DNA from: Sporosarcina cascadiensis
GTDB lineage: Bacteria > Bacillota > Bacilli > Bacillales_A > Planococcaceae
Assembly (NCBI RefSeq): GCF_009650995.1
Contig: NZ_WHVV01000019.1
Location: 1 to 55,570 of the forward strand
DNA length: 55,570 nucleotides
Direction: 5' to 3'
The notes below the pieces were generated by a model. That model was not told the origin of the DNA. It ran no database searches and saw nothing but the letters and a program-made list of their open reading frames with translations. The number at the start of each line of letters is the position of its first letter. The first letter of the stretch is position 1. The position numbers were made by a program, and so were the translations under genes. Positions 10,501-19,384 of this stretch are shown here, in pieces.

Positions 10501-12549
10501 TTAATCTCTGCGTTCCTCATCAATGGAAGGGAGCGTTTTGCTGCCCGTTCCGCCTTCACGCGGCAAATCTCCAGTAGACGGATCTTGCGGAGCACCCGTT
10601 ACGTCCGGATTTGCATTAGGTGTTTCATCCGAATCATTTTCCGGCGTTTCAGCAAGTTTCGGAGTCTCCTTATCAGACTCTTTCGCTTCTTTCTTGCCGT
10701 TATTATTTTCGTATGACCTTTCAGGCAAGACGCCATGGTCTTTCAAGTGATTGATTTGTTCTGCATCAAGCGTTTCGACTTCCAATAAAGTCGTAGCGAT
10801 CAGATCAAGCAAATCCCTTTTTTCCGTCAAGATTTGTCTTGTGCGTTCATATTGTTCTTTAATGATTACTTGCATTTCAGAATCAATTTCGTATGCAATC
10901 GTTTCAGAATAGTTCTGCTCGGAGTTGAAGTCACGTCCAAGGAATACCTGGCCGCCCTGCGTCTGTCCGAACTGCATCGGTCCGAGCTTATCGCTCATCC
11001 CGTATTCTGTCACCATCGAACGCGCGATGCCAGTAGCACGCTGGAAGTCATTATGCGCCCCGGTCGATACTTCACCGAGCACGATTTCTTCCGCTACACG
11101 TCCGCCTAAAAGACCCGCAATTTTATCGAGAAGCTCAGGTTTTGTCATGAAGTAACGATCTTCTTTCGGAAGCATGACTGCGTATCCGCCGGCCTGCCCG
11201 CGAGGAACAATGGTTACTTTATGGACGATTTCCGCGTCATCGAGCATTAACCCCACAACCACGTGGCCCGCTTCGTGGAATGCAACGATGTTTCGTTCTT
11301 TCTTCGAGATGACACGCGTTGTCTTCGCCGGACCGGCAATGACACGATCCGTCGCTTCATCAATATCAGACATATCGATCTTCGTCTTATCTCTTCTCGC
11401 CGCCACAAGAGCAGCTTCGTTCAATAAGTTCTCAAGATCCGCACCAGAGAATCCTGGAGTACGCTGGGCAAGAGCTTTCATATCGACGGTATCATCAAGC
11501 GGTTTATTGCGTGCATGAACTTTCAATACAGCTTCTCTTCCTTTTACATCCGGACGGCCAACCGTAATTTGACGGTCAAAGCGTCCCGGACGAAGAAGTG
11601 CCGGGTCCAAAATATCCGGACGGTTTGTCGCGGCAACGATAATAATTCCTTCGTTTCCTTCAAATCCATCCATTTCGACCAGCAACTGGTTCAATGTTTG
11701 CTCACGCTCATCATGACCGCCGCCTAAGCCGGCTCCACGCTGACGTCCAACTGCGTCAATTTCATCAATAAAGATAATACAAGGTGCATTTTTCTTGGCA
11801 TTCTCAAACAAATCACGAACTCGGGAAGCACCGACACCTACAAACATCTCAACGAAATCAGAACCTGAAATCGAGAAGAACGGCACGCCTGATTCGCCTG
11901 CAACCGCACGCGCAAGCAATGTTTTCCCTGTACCCGGAGGTCCCACAAGCAAAATACCCTTGGGAATCCGTGCACCCAATTCCACAAACTTGCTGGCATC
12001 TTTCAAGAAGTCCACGACTTCTTCAAGCTCAGCTTTTTCTTCATCTGCACCTGCTACGTCATTAAAACGTACTTTCTTTCGATCGTCGGTCTGCAGTTTC
12101 GCTTTACTCTTTCCGAAGTTCATCACTCGGCCGCCACCGCCGCCTTGTGACTGATTCAATAGGAAGAAGAAAAGAATAATAATGATGATAAATGGCACAA
12201 GTCCTGTGAAGAAGGATACCCACGCGCTGGTTTCAGCCGGCTTCAGGATCTCTATTTCAGTCTTTGTGGTATTAGCGATCTCTTTAATACCGTCCATATC
12301 ATTACTCGGAATGTTGGTTACGAATGTTTCTCCTTTTTCGTAGCCTTCCATTTCCCCTTTTACTTCAAACACGAGCTGTAACGGCTGAAAAGTAGCGTTT
12401 TCAACTTTTCCCTGCTCCAGTGCCTTGACAAATTCGTCATACCGAATCGGTTTCATCTTCGGATTTGGATTATTTAGCGAACTGAAAATCCCCATAATTG
12501 CAAGGAAAATCAACCCATATAAAAGAAAGTATCGAAGTATTCGATTCAT
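10501..12549 (-). CDS. ftsH: ATP-dependent zinc metalloprotease FtsH
   Basis: Membrane-bound hexameric AAA+ protease for membrane-protein quality control; in Bacillus it also matters for sporulation. Two membrane helices flank an external domain (about residues 5-25 and 115-135). The AAA+ domain has Walker A GPPGTGKT and Walker [12 protein letters not shown], and the protease domain has the zinc site HEAGH. The acidic C-terminal tail is low-complexity. AGGAGG lies six bases before ATG 12549 (682 residues); the frame runs upstream to 12621 without support. It follows hpt and tilS as in B. subtilis. Confidence 0.97.
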   Translation of the reverse strand: MNRILRYFLLYGLIFLAIMGIFSSLNNPNPKMKPIRYDEFVKALEQGKVENATFQPLQLVFEVKGEMEGYEKGETFVTNIPSNDMDGIKEIANTTKTEIEILKPAETSAWVSFFTGLVPFIIIIILFFFLLNQSQGGGGGRVMNFGKSKAKLQTDDRKKVRFNDVAGADEEKAELEEVVDFLKDASKFVELGARIPKGILLVGPPGTGKTLLARAVAGESGVPFFSISGSDFVEMFVGVGASRVRDLFENAKKNAPCIIFIDEIDAVGRQRGAGLGGGHDEREQTLNQLLVEMDGFEGNEGIIIVAATNRPDILDPALLRPGRFDRQITVGRPDVKGREAVLKVHARNKPLDDTVDMKALAQRTPGFSGADLENLLNEAALVAARRDKTKIDMSDIDEATDRVIAGPAKTTRVISKKERNIVAFHEAGHVVVGLMLDDAEIVHKVTIVPRGQAGGYAVMLPKEDRYFMTKPELLDKIAGLLGGRVAEEIVLGEVSTGAHNDFQRATGIARSMVTEYGMSDKLGPMQFGQTQGGQVFLGRDFNSEQNYSETIAYEIDSEMQVIIKEQYERTRQILTEKRDLLDLIATTLLEVETLDAEQINHLKDHGVLPERSYENNNGKKEAKESDKETPKLAETPENDSDETPNANPDVTGAPQDPSTGDLPREGGTGSKTLPSIDEERRD

Positions 12550-12601
12550 CCCAAGCCTCCTCATCTCATTCAACAGAAAACTAAACAGAAAACTATTGTA
12601 A

Positions 12602-12631
12602 ATTTTAACATAGATTAACACGACTCTACAA
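12602..12631 (-). promoter_or_regulatory. Possible sigma-A promoter of ftsH
   Basis: TTGTAG (12626-12631) and TAAAAT (12602-12607) are spaced by 18 bases on the minus strand, about 50 bases before the ftsH start. The -35 box is weak. Confidence 0.4.
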
Positions 12632-12635
12632 TGAA

Positions 12636-12660
12636 AATGCCTTCATGGAAAAAGGCTTTC
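12636..12660 (-). terminator. Weak terminator-like hairpin after hpt
   Basis: Minus-strand GCCTT / AAGGC stem with an eight-base loop followed by ATTTTC, 35 bases past the hpt stop. The short stem leaves readthrough into ftsH possible. Confidence 0.4.
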
Positions 12661-12692
12661 AAACTGGTCAGTCTGCATCCAGTCGGAAAGCG

Positions 12693-13235
12693 TTAAAAAG
12701 AGTAAATTTCTTTTTTCAGCACACCAATGTATGGCAGGTTCCGATACTTCTCCGCATAGTCGAGTCCGTAGCCGACAACGAATGCATCCGGAACGATGAA
12801 ACCTACATAATCTGCCTTCAGATCCACTTTGCGGCCTGTCGGTTTATCCAGTAAGGTTACAATTTTGATGGAGTTGGCTTTTCTATATTTAAATAGTTCC
12901 ACTAAATAATTCAATGTCTTGCCACTGTCTATAATGTCTTCAATGATCAGTACATCGCGTCCTTCTACACTTGTGTTCAAGTCCTTGACGATTTTTACTT
13001 CGCCTGAGGAAACTGTTGCATTGCCGTAACTAGATACGTCCATAAAATCCAATTCAATATACGTATCAATCCGTTTGATCAAATCGCTCATGAATGGCAG
13101 TGCACCTTTTAGGACACCGATTGCCAGCGGGAACTTCTCTTGGTACTCTTCCGTTAGAGTAGCTCCGAGTTCCCGAACCTTTTCTTGAAGTTCTTCTTCT
13201 GATATTAACACTTGCTCGATATCTTGTGCGATCAT
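12693..13235 (-). CDS. hpt: Hypoxanthine phosphoribosyltransferase
   Basis: Salvages hypoxanthine (and guanine) with PRPP. The 180-residue protein carries the PRPP-binding signature [14 protein letters not shown] (about residues 94-107) and the base-binding region [19 protein letters not shown] near the C-terminus. It has a good GGAGGGG ribosome binding site and follows tilS by 18 bases, the conserved tilS-hpt-ftsH order. Confidence 0.96.
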   Translation of the reverse strand: MIAQDIEQVLISEEELQEKVRELGATLTEEYQEKFPLAIGVLKGALPFMSDLIKRIDTYIELDFMDVSSYGNATVSSGEVKIVKDLNTSVEGRDVLIIEDIIDSGKTLNYLVELFKYRKANSIKIVTLLDKPTGRKVDLKADYVGFIVPDAFVVGYGLDYAEKYRNLPYIGVLKKEIYSF

Positions 13236-13253
13236 CGGCTCGTCCCCTCCATT

Positions 13254-14663
13254 TTATCTGTTTTCGCCTTCTCGCGTAATCCATATGTATGACTCGCCTT
13301 CCGGCCGGGAAGATGAAAACATCTCACCGTACCGAACATTCGGCACCGCACATACGATACCGCTTGCCGTTGTAAGAACCGGCTGCCGCTGTCTTTGCGC
13401 CATTCCAACTTTTTCATCAATCAGTAATCTTGAAACACGTTTTGCATGAGACATGCCTTTGACAAGTAAACGATCGCCGGATTCCCGGAGACGCACCGTC
13501 AGCGGCAGTTCAGAGGCGGGCAATTGGAAGTAGCGCACTTCATCTGAAGATCGGAATTGCTCGATCATGTGCGCTTCGGTATGCTGCCAATAAAACTGAA
13601 CACTTCCCCAAGAATGCCAAGTTCCTTTTGACAGTACTTTTGGACGAAGAGGGGCTGTATCCGTATACGTTTTTGTAACTAGCAGTTTATCATATTCTCT
13701 AACAAATCGGTAGCCATATGCCAAATCCATCGTACTATTTCCAGCGGAATTGCAAATGTGCTGCAACAGCTCATCCACTAATGTAGAACGCCGCTCCGCT
13801 TTGACGATTTCCTGGCTGGGAAGACAACTTAATAGTAGTTGAATCACTCGCTTTTGTAAAGCTTGGGGTATAACCAGAAATGCCTTGCGGTCAAAAGAAG
13901 GAAGCTGTTCATCAGTATAAGCTGCAATTGCCTGCCAAGACTGCAGCGCGAGTTCCTGCAGGAAATTTTCTTCCGCTTGGCGCTGTACGGTTAATTGGAC
14001 AGCACCCGCTGCTACCGAAGGGTTTTCTTCCGTTAAAAACGGCACTACCTGATGACGGATGCGGTTCCGTAAATAATCATCCTTTTGATTGCTCGGATCT
14101 TCTCTGAAAGTAAGATCGTGATAAGCGGCATACTCATACAGCTCATTCTTTTTTAAGGGAAGGAAGGGACGAACCACGCTCCCTTGATGGAATGGCCGCT
14201 GCAAGGGCATGCCGTTCATCGAGCGGCCTTTAGTTAATTGGATCAGCAATGTCTCCAGTTGATCTTCTGCATGGTGAGCGGTTGCTAAGATAGAAAATCC
14301 CTGTTGTTCCATCGTTTTCGTAAAACATTTATAACGCTCTTCTCTGCACAGCATCTGTACATTTCCCCCGCTGTTTTTCACCAGCGACGGAATCGGAACC
14401 TTCTCGGAGTAAAAAGGCAAATGAAATTCCTTGCACAGCTGTTCTACCGCATATGCATCTTCAGCCGACTCTTTGCCGCGAAGCATATGATCGATATGAA
14501 TTGCGCCCGCTTCAATAGAAAGCGTCTGCCTGTGAGTTGCCAAAAAATGCAGCAGCGCAATCGAATCAACGCCGCCTGAACAAGCGACAAGCACACGTGA
14601 ATTGGGAGGAATCAACGTTTGTCTACCGATGAATTCCAATACTTTCTGCGTCAAACTTTTCAT
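13254..14663 (-). CDS. tilS: tRNA(Ile)-lysidine synthase
   Basis: Converts the wobble cytidine of tRNA-Ile(CAU) to lysidine, so that AUA is read as Ile. The ATP-binding PP-loop SGGVDS is near residues 30-35, followed by HIDHMLRGKESAEDA and TAHHAEDQLETLL. The 469-residue length includes the C-terminal substrate-binding domain. It lies directly after spoIIE; the two genes that separate them in B. subtilis (yabS, yabT) are absent. Confidence 0.95.
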   Translation of the reverse strand: MKSLTQKVLEFIGRQTLIPPNSRVLVACSGGVDSIALLHFLATHRQTLSIEAGAIHIDHMLRGKESAEDAYAVEQLCKEFHLPFYSEKVPIPSLVKNSGGNVQMLCREERYKCFTKTMEQQGFSILATAHHAEDQLETLLIQLTKGRSMNGMPLQRPFHQGSVVRPFLPLKKNELYEYAAYHDLTFREDPSNQKDDYLRNRIRHQVVPFLTEENPSVAAGAVQLTVQRQAEENFLQELALQSWQAIAAYTDEQLPSFDRKAFLVIPQALQKRVIQLLLSCLPSQEIVKAERRSTLVDELLQHICNSAGNSTMDLAYGYRFVREYDKLLVTKTYTDTAPLRPKVLSKGTWHSWGSVQFYWQHTEAHMIEQFRSSDEVRYFQLPASELPLTVRLRESGDRLLVKGMSHAKRVSRLLIDEKVGMAQRQRQPVLTTASGIVCAVPNVRYGEMFSSSRPEGESYIWITREGENR

Positions 14664-14681
14664 GATTCTCCCCCTCTGTCT

Positions 14682-17093
14682 CTATCCTACCATCTTTTTC
14701 TGTGAAATAATCCTTGGTTTCTTATTTACGCTGTACCATTTCGGCAGCACATGATCAATTTTCATTACCAGGATTGTCCGGTCGTCATCGATCGATTCAA
14801 ATGTCCGTTCCATCTCGGCCATGACCTGATCTGCAATCGTCCGGCAATCCAGTTCCTTGTATCGTTCGATTGTCTGCTCGAGAACCTTCTCCTGTGCTTC
14901 CAGAGGAATTTCTCCGTTAAAGATACCGTCTGTCATCATCACCAGAATATCCCCTGACTTCAATTGCTCCTGTTTCGCTTCTATCGAAAAGGACGGCAGG
15001 AAGCCAAACGGCACGTTCTTGCTGTCCAGACGTATGCACTCATCTCCCCGCTTAATATACGTGCTCATCGAACCGGCTTTCCACGACCACAGCCTGCCTT
15101 CCTGCAAATCAATCAACGCCAGATCAAGCGTCGCGTACATATCATCCAGTCCGTTCAGCGCCATCATATAATGCAATGTATGGATGGCAGTTTCTGGGTC
15201 CATATTCTGCCCCAGACATTCACGCATCAGACGGATCACTTTCCTGCTCTCGTGATAGGCATTGAGGTCTTGTCCCATCCCGTCAGATAACAGCACAGCA
15301 TACAGGCCATCATGAATTTTAAACACTTCATACGCATCACCCGCCTGGAATGTTCCTCCGCCGGCCGTCGTAACAATATCATAATCCAATGAAAAACGAA
15401 CGGCCGAACTGAATGTCAGCTGCATATGCGGGAACGGAAACGGCTGATAGACTGACTTTGAAATATAAATCGGTTCCTCATACATTTGTTCCAATATAGG
15501 CAAAATTAAATACTCTCCTACCGTTGTCTCCGTTTCGAAATCCGCTTTCTTCTCTGGAATTGATATGACTACTTTGCAGGAACCTCTTTCTTCAGACAGT
15601 ATATCCACTTGGAAAAATTCCACTCCCTGCGCCTGCAGACGATTTGCCAGCTCCTCTTCCGCCATTTTATACGTCGTCAGATCCTCCTTCACTTCCCGCA
15701 TCACTTTTTCTATATGTGTGCTCATATCACGCAACTGCAGTGCAAGCATCTTCCTTCCATGCTGCAGCTGCCCCATTAACAGACGGTTTGTTCCGTGCTC
15801 TTCCAATTCATTGAGCAGTCCTTTAAAACGCAGACATTTAAACTTCATCTTCTCTTCTACACGCAGACGGGCTGCTTTTTTCGTTGCGGAATAAGTCGAT
15901 TCCCATTCATTCACTAACCCCGCCATACTGCTGTCCTCACTCTCCCAGCACTTTTTATAGCGAAAACAGGATTGACAAATAGACGGCACCGAGTCTGTGG
16001 CGGCGATTTCCTCTTCGGGAGAAAAACGATCATTGACGAGCGTCGACATAAAATGAGCAAACTGCTGAAACTCTTCCAGCTGACCGTCTAATTTATCCGC
16101 CAGCCATTGCTGACGTTTCTCTGAGATCCCTTCCTGCTTTGGTAAGAACACTTGGCGGATCTTGTTCATTCGGCGCGAAGGAATGAAGAAAAACAGCCCG
16201 GCCGCGACGCCGATTGTTGCAAAATGCACTGTATCCAGCGGCAAAGTCGCATCGTACAGCAAGAAAAAGACCGATACAAATAAACTTCCTGTCACAATTC
16301 CTATTTTCCCAAACCTTTTCAGACCACCCGCAAGCAACCCTGTCATCCCGTAGAGCGCCATCATGCCGGTAAACGCCAAATCGGAAACACCTATAATTAA
16401 CGCGATAATCATACCAACTGTTGTGGCAAATGGAACGCCGCCGACCATGGCGGCTACATAAATAGCCAGAAATAAAAACACACCTGCCACCGAGACGTAG
16501 CCGAGCTGCAGACCGCCCATCCCGGTCGTCGCAAGCGCCCCTACTATACAAATGGCACTTACCTGCTCAGGATTCCAAGGGCCGTACAGCAGCCTTTCTA
16601 TAGAAGGAAAGGCGAGCAGCATGAAGACAGTCATGAACAGTGCAAGCAGCGCTTCCAGCCCGATTGACAGCTGCACCGTCACCGGCGGGCTCCCGCTGTA
16701 CATAATAAGCTGCCAGATGATCTGCGGGATGATCATGCAGCCTGCCACAGCGAGCGGTATTGATTTCTTTACAAACGGAGACTTGATTGCCGTATGAAAC
16801 AGCAGCAGCTGTGCCAGATGGATAACGGCTTGTCCCATTCCTAAAAACGCACTTCCGGCCATCCCTCCGATGAATACGTAAATCAGATGCTGTCGATAAC
16901 GTACAGCGGCCAGCGCCCAGATCGATAAGAAAAATGGAACCGCCATGTCGAATACTACTGCCTGCGACAGAAAGAAGGAGCCGATCAAGAAAAGGAACGC
17001 AGTCAGAAAATAGACTTTTCTGTTCATCAGTCCCTGCCATGCCACTCTGAACTGTTCGCCAAACGGTCTCTCCATATTGTCAATCATCTTCAT
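14682..17093 (-). CDS. spoIIE: Stage II sporulation protein E, membrane PP2C phosphatase
   Basis: Dephosphorylates SpoIIAA to release sigma-F in the forespore and takes part in polar septation. The 803 residues contain an N-terminal half with about ten membrane helices (residues 20-310), a central domain with a cluster of cysteines (SICQSCFRYKKCWE), and a C-terminal PP2C domain with metal aspartates in LLSDGMGQDLNA and VMMTDGIFNG. Length is close to that of B. subtilis SpoIIE. The promoter region has a Spo0A-like box and a long-spaced -35/-10, as expected for a gene switched on by phosphorylated Spo0A. Confidence 0.97.
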   Translation of the reverse strand: MKMIDNMERPFGEQFRVAWQGLMNRKVYFLTAFLFLIGSFFLSQAVVFDMAVPFFLSIWALAAVRYRQHLIYVFIGGMAGSAFLGMGQAVIHLAQLLLFHTAIKSPFVKKSIPLAVAGCMIIPQIIWQLIMYSGSPPVTVQLSIGLEALLALFMTVFMLLAFPSIERLLYGPWNPEQVSAICIVGALATTGMGGLQLGYVSVAGVFLFLAIYVAAMVGGVPFATTVGMIIALIIGVSDLAFTGMMALYGMTGLLAGGLKRFGKIGIVTGSLFVSVFFLLYDATLPLDTVHFATIGVAAGLFFFIPSRRMNKIRQVFLPKQEGISEKRQQWLADKLDGQLEEFQQFAHFMSTLVNDRFSPEEEIAATDSVPSICQSCFRYKKCWESEDSSMAGLVNEWESTYSATKKAARLRVEEKMKFKCLRFKGLLNELEEHGTNRLLMGQLQHGRKMLALQLRDMSTHIEKVMREVKEDLTTYKMAEEELANRLQAQGVEFFQVDILSEERGSCKVVISIPEKKADFETETTVGEYLILPILEQMYEEPIYISKSVYQPFPFPHMQLTFSSAVRFSLDYDIVTTAGGGTFQAGDAYEVFKIHDGLYAVLLSDGMGQDLNAYHESRKVIRLMRECLGQNMDPETAIHTLHYMMALNGLDDMYATLDLALIDLQEGRLWSWKAGSMSTYIKRGDECIRLDSKNVPFGFLPSFSIEAKQEQLKSGDILVMMTDGIFNGEIPLEAQEKVLEQTIERYKELDCRTIADQVMAEMERTFESIDDDRTILVMKIDHVLPKWYSVNKKPRIISQKKMVG

Positions 17094-17124
17094 TTCCCAT
17101 ACCCCCTATGTTCTCTTACTAGCA

Positions 17125-17190
17125 ACTATACATGGGGTTCCCAAGAGATTTTGTAACATTGTGACAGCTGGTTTAAAAAACATTTCGACG
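17125..17190 (-). promoter_or_regulatory. Candidate Spo0A-dependent promoter of spoIIE
   Basis: On the minus strand TATAGT (17125-17130) lies 21 bases from GTTACA (17152-17157), a spacing too long for ordinary sigma-A promoters but typical of the Spo0A-activated spoII class. An 0A-like box, CGTCGAA (17184-17190, one mismatch to TGNCGAA), lies just upstream. Confidence 0.5.
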
Positions 17191-17226
17191 TAATCCGGTT
17201 GTTTTTTTCTTTTTTCCAAAGAATTG

Positions 17227-17255
17227 TTGACACTTCTTGCTTTGCCTTGTATGAT
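17227..17255 (+). promoter_or_regulatory. Sigma-A promoter of the tRNA-Met gene
   Basis: TTGACA (17227-17232), 17 bases, then TATGAT (17250-17255) on the plus strand, about 50 bases upstream of the tRNA. It is divergent from spoIIE. Confidence 0.85.
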
Positions 17256-17307
17256 AAAAGACGTTGCGCTCGAATTACATTATTTGAATGTGCAGCAAAT
17301 ACGTCTT

Positions 17308-17381
17308 GGCGGTGTAGCTCAGCTGGCTAGAGCATTCGGTTCATACCCGAAAGGTCGTGGGTTCGACTCCCTCCGCCGCTA
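17308..17381 (+). tRNA. tRNA-Met (CAT anticodon)
   Basis: The cloverleaf is clear: acceptor GGCGGTG/CGCCGCT with wobble pairs G1-U72 and U6-G67, D-arm GCTC/GAGC, anticodon stem TTCGG/CCGAA around TTCATAC, and T-loop TTCGACT. The T-stem GTGGG/CCCTC contains a U-U mismatch. The CCA end is not encoded (TAT follows the discriminator A). It is on the plus strand against the flow of its neighbours, with its own promoter and terminator. B. subtilis has a tRNA-Met at the same place, there followed by tRNA-Glu, which is missing here. The family suggests elongator Met. Confidence 0.95.
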
Positions 17382-17393
17382 TATATGTAAGAT

Positions 17394-17421
17394 CCTCCTG
17401 TCTATGCAGGAGGTTTTTTTT
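17394..17421 (+). terminator. Terminator of the tRNA-Met gene
   Basis: CCTCCTG / CAGGAGG with a six-base loop followed by TTTTTTTT on the plus strand, 13 bases after the tRNA. Confidence 0.92.
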
Positions 17422-17463
17422 GTTTAAAATTTATAAAGGCCGGGGCATCCTGCTTTGTCTATT

Positions 17464-17794
17464 GAGGTCGCAAATGTGCGGCGGGCGGCTGGTTTGGTTC
17501 GTTGGGATACCGGTTTGGCGCGCGACAGCAAGCGAAAGGTGCGCTGCCGGGGGGCTTTGGCTCGCTTCCAGCCTTCATTCGCGCGCTGAGGCGCATTATT
17601 GGTGCGTTCATACGTTTTAACATGGCGGCAGAACTTGTCGGTGATCATGAAAAATCTGTTTGCGCTCATGGATGGGGCTGCGTGATCATTCAGCCCGGCC
17701 AGCGGCTCATGCGGACAGTCGGTGTGATCATATCCGTTGCCCAAGCGCTCATACAGCCTTCATTCGCGATCATAGCTGCCGGGTTACTTTGACG
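17464..17794. repeat. 21-bp periodic array A
   Basis: Fills the gap between the tRNA terminator and yabR. Read on the minus strand, anchor words recur every 21 bases. ATGATC and ATGAGC alternate, with units starting at 17773, 17752, 17731, 17710, 17689, 17669 and 17648 (one step is 20). After a short shift come ATGAACGCACC at 17611 and then C-G-N-R-C-C type units at 17590, 17569, 17548, 17527, 17506 and 17485. The other bases of each unit differ. A 106-codon minus-strand frame passes through it with a heptapeptide rhythm (YDHT, NDHA, YERT, RQRT, SQRT, ARRT), but it has no ribosome binding site. Function unknown. Confidence 0.8.
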
Positions 17795-17825
17795 AATTCC
17801 TTTCCCATTGCTTATTTCATAGCAC

Positions 17826-17866
17826 AAAAAAACTGCCTGGAAAGTGATCGTTCACTTTTCGGGCAG
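17826..17866 (-). terminator. Terminator of yabR
   Basis: Long minus-strand stem CTGCC-GAAAAGTGA / TCACTTT-C-GGCAG followed by TTTTTTT, about 45 bases after the yabR stop. Confidence 0.85.
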
Positions 17867-17911
17867 CCCCATTATATATAAACAACTTAAGTGTTTGAAA
17901 CAGACAGCAAG

Positions 17912-18334
17912 TTACCCTCTTCTTGCTCCTCGACCGCCGCGTTTAGATTCTGTCGCTCTCTTCAAGGTAGTTAGACGTTCTTCACTGTCCTTCATGAATT
18001 TTGCCATTTTCTGTTCAAAATTCTCTGGTCGCTCAAAGCTCGGTTTGCTGCCTGGACGAGGTCTTTGTGGACGTTGTGGACGCTGAGGACGTTCTGACTC
18101 AGGTTTTGCTTTACGGATGGAAAGACCGATTTTACCGTCTGCCCCCACATTCATCACTTTTACTTCTACCATATCACCGACTTTTAGATGGTCATTTATA
18201 TCTTTGACGTAATTGTCAGCTACTTCACTAATATGGACTAATCCTGTGGATCCGTTCGGTAACTCAACAAATGCCCCAAAATTTGTGATCCCGGTTACTT
18301 TACCTTCTAACTTGCTGCCTACTTCAATTGACAT
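17912..18334 (-). CDS. yabR: S1-domain RNA-binding protein (YabR family)
   Basis: One S1 (OB-fold) domain at residues 1-75 (GSKLEGKVTGITNFGAFVEL, GLVHISEVADNYVKDI, KVMNV) followed by a basic, proline/arginine-rich tail (repeats of RPQ) that is probably disordered. It probably binds RNA or ribosomes; B. subtilis YabR is described as a polynucleotide phosphorylase-like S1 protein without a settled role. It has a strong AAGGAGGAGC ribosome binding site and its own consensus promoter, so it is uncoupled from divIC. Confidence 0.9.
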   Translation of the reverse strand: MSIEVGSKLEGKVTGITNFGAFVELPNGSTGLVHISEVADNYVKDINDHLKVGDMVEVKVMNVGADGKIGLSIRKAKPESERPQRPQRPQRPRPGSKPSFERPENFEQKMAKFMKDSEERLTTLKRATESKRGGRGARRG

Positions 18335-18422
18335 AAAAAAAATGCTCCTCCTTAAGTTTTAAGCGGCCCGTAAGCCTATCAACCATATTGGCAGTGCCTG
18401 TTTTTTACAGGCTCCTACCTAT

Positions 18423-18450
18423 ATTATAGCCAACAAAAAAAGAGTGTCAA
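18423..18450 (-). promoter_or_regulatory. Sigma-A promoter of yabR, overlapping the divIC terminator
   Basis: TTGACA (18445-18450) and TATAAT (18423-18428) with a 16-base spacer on the minus strand. The T-run of the divIC terminator (AAGAGT / ACTCTT then T7, roughly 18433-18470) forms the spacer, so one sequence serves both. The expected leader holds a hairpin GCCTGT / ACAGGC at 18393-18413. Confidence 0.8.
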
Positions 18451-18455
18451 TACGA

Positions 18456-18869
18456 CTACTCTTTTCTCGTCTCTTTTTCTGACGATTTCTTCTTGTCAGG
18501 AATGGAAAATATGATCTCGTTAGATTCAGAAAGGAAGTATTCTTTACGCGCCAGTTTCGCGATATATTCTTCGTCATCCAACTTAGCCAGCTGCTTATTC
18601 AATTGTTCCTGCTCAGCCTCTAAATCCTTTAGTGTCGCAATCGCTTCGGTCTTTTCCTGTTCTTTCGCTGCCAATAACTTCTTCTGGCCGGAATACATAT
18701 TGAATAAACTTCCAAACACTACGCACGTCAAAACGGCGAAGACAATGAGACGATTCCGCAGCCTCTTCTTTTGTGCCAGTTTCCATTTTTCTTTTTTCTG
18801 CATGGAGCGCACATATTCAGTTTCGATTGATGTAACATTCCGAGATGCCGGCTTCTGTGATTTGTTCAT
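18456..18869 (-). CDS. divIC: Cell-division protein DivIC (FtsB-like septum initiator)
   Basis: A bitopic membrane protein: basic cytoplasmic N-terminus, one helix (about residues 38-56, LIVFAVLTCVVFGSLFNMY), then an external coiled coil (LLAAKEQEKTEAIATLKDLE and following) that pairs with FtsL. Ends with the DivIC consensus region DEEYIAKLARKEYFLS. Start ATG 18869 (137 residues) has AGGAAAGG about ten bases upstream; a GTG three codons earlier is possible. It follows yabQ by about 30 bases, the conserved yabP-yabQ-divIC order. Confidence 0.93.
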   Translation of the reverse strand: MNKSQKPASRNVTSIETEYVRSMQKKEKWKLAQKKRLRNRLIVFAVLTCVVFGSLFNMYSGQKKLLAAKEQEKTEAIATLKDLEAEQEQLNKQLAKLDDEEYIAKLARKEYFLSESNEIIFSIPDKKKSSEKETRKE

Positions 18870-18898
18870 GGCGCACACACCTTTCCTGCTCTTATACT

Positions 18899-19384
18899 CT
18901 ATTGTTCTCTATTATATAGCACTCTACCTTTTTTTTGAAGGAATTTCCCGGTCTTCTTAGCAAATCGGACAGCCGGCCAGCTGACAAATGTCAGAATGGA
19001 GATCAAAGCTTGGACGATTCGCTGAATGATAAAGATGACCAAGCGGATGAAATACCAAACAGGACGGATGACCAACAGCAGTATCAGTCTTCCGGCAAAC
19101 CGGAACGGATAATGAAATAACGCCGCATACAGCAGCATGCCGCTGACCTGCGCAATAGGGTCGTACATCCGCCAGGCCCCTTCACGTACGATCAGCAAAA
19201 CCCAAAATGCACCGATCCCGAGCAGCACCCAGATGACCAATTCAAACCAGAATGCCCGCCTGCGGATCCAGGATCGTTTATCACAGGCAGCAATGACTGT
19301 GCCGAATAAATCCATGACGGCTCCCGCCAGGATTCCTGCTCCAATCATTGCGAGTAAGCTGAAGAATTGGACGGATAGACTCAT
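18899..19384 (-). CDS. yabQ: Spore cortex biosynthesis membrane protein YabQ
   Basis: A 161-residue protein with several membrane helices in the first 120 residues and a basic C-terminal tail (FAKKTGKFLQKKGR). Length, position and helix pattern match YabQ, which is needed for spore cortex formation in B. subtilis. Its start overlaps the yabP stop by four bases, so expression should follow the sigma-E promoter in front of yabP. Confidence 0.92.
   Translation of the reverse strand: MSLSVQFFSLLAMIGAGILAGAVMDLFGTVIAACDKRSWIRRRAFWFELVIWVLLGIGAFWVLLIVREGAWRMYDPIAQVSGMLLYAALFHYPFRFAGRLILLLVIRPVWYFIRLVIFIIQRIVQALISILTFVSWPAVRFAKKTGKFLQKKGRVLYNREQ

Noticed and set aside
12541..12621. Upstream extension of FtsH to 12621 (and similar extensions of CysK, CoaX, SpoVT and Ctc)
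   Set aside because: The extensions lie upstream of good ribosome binding sites and of the conserved N-termini of the families.
17424..17744. Minus-strand frame of 106 codons through array A
   Set aside because: It has no ribosome binding site and its heptapeptide rhythm follows from the 21-base DNA period; the equivalent open frame in array B is on the other relative strand.
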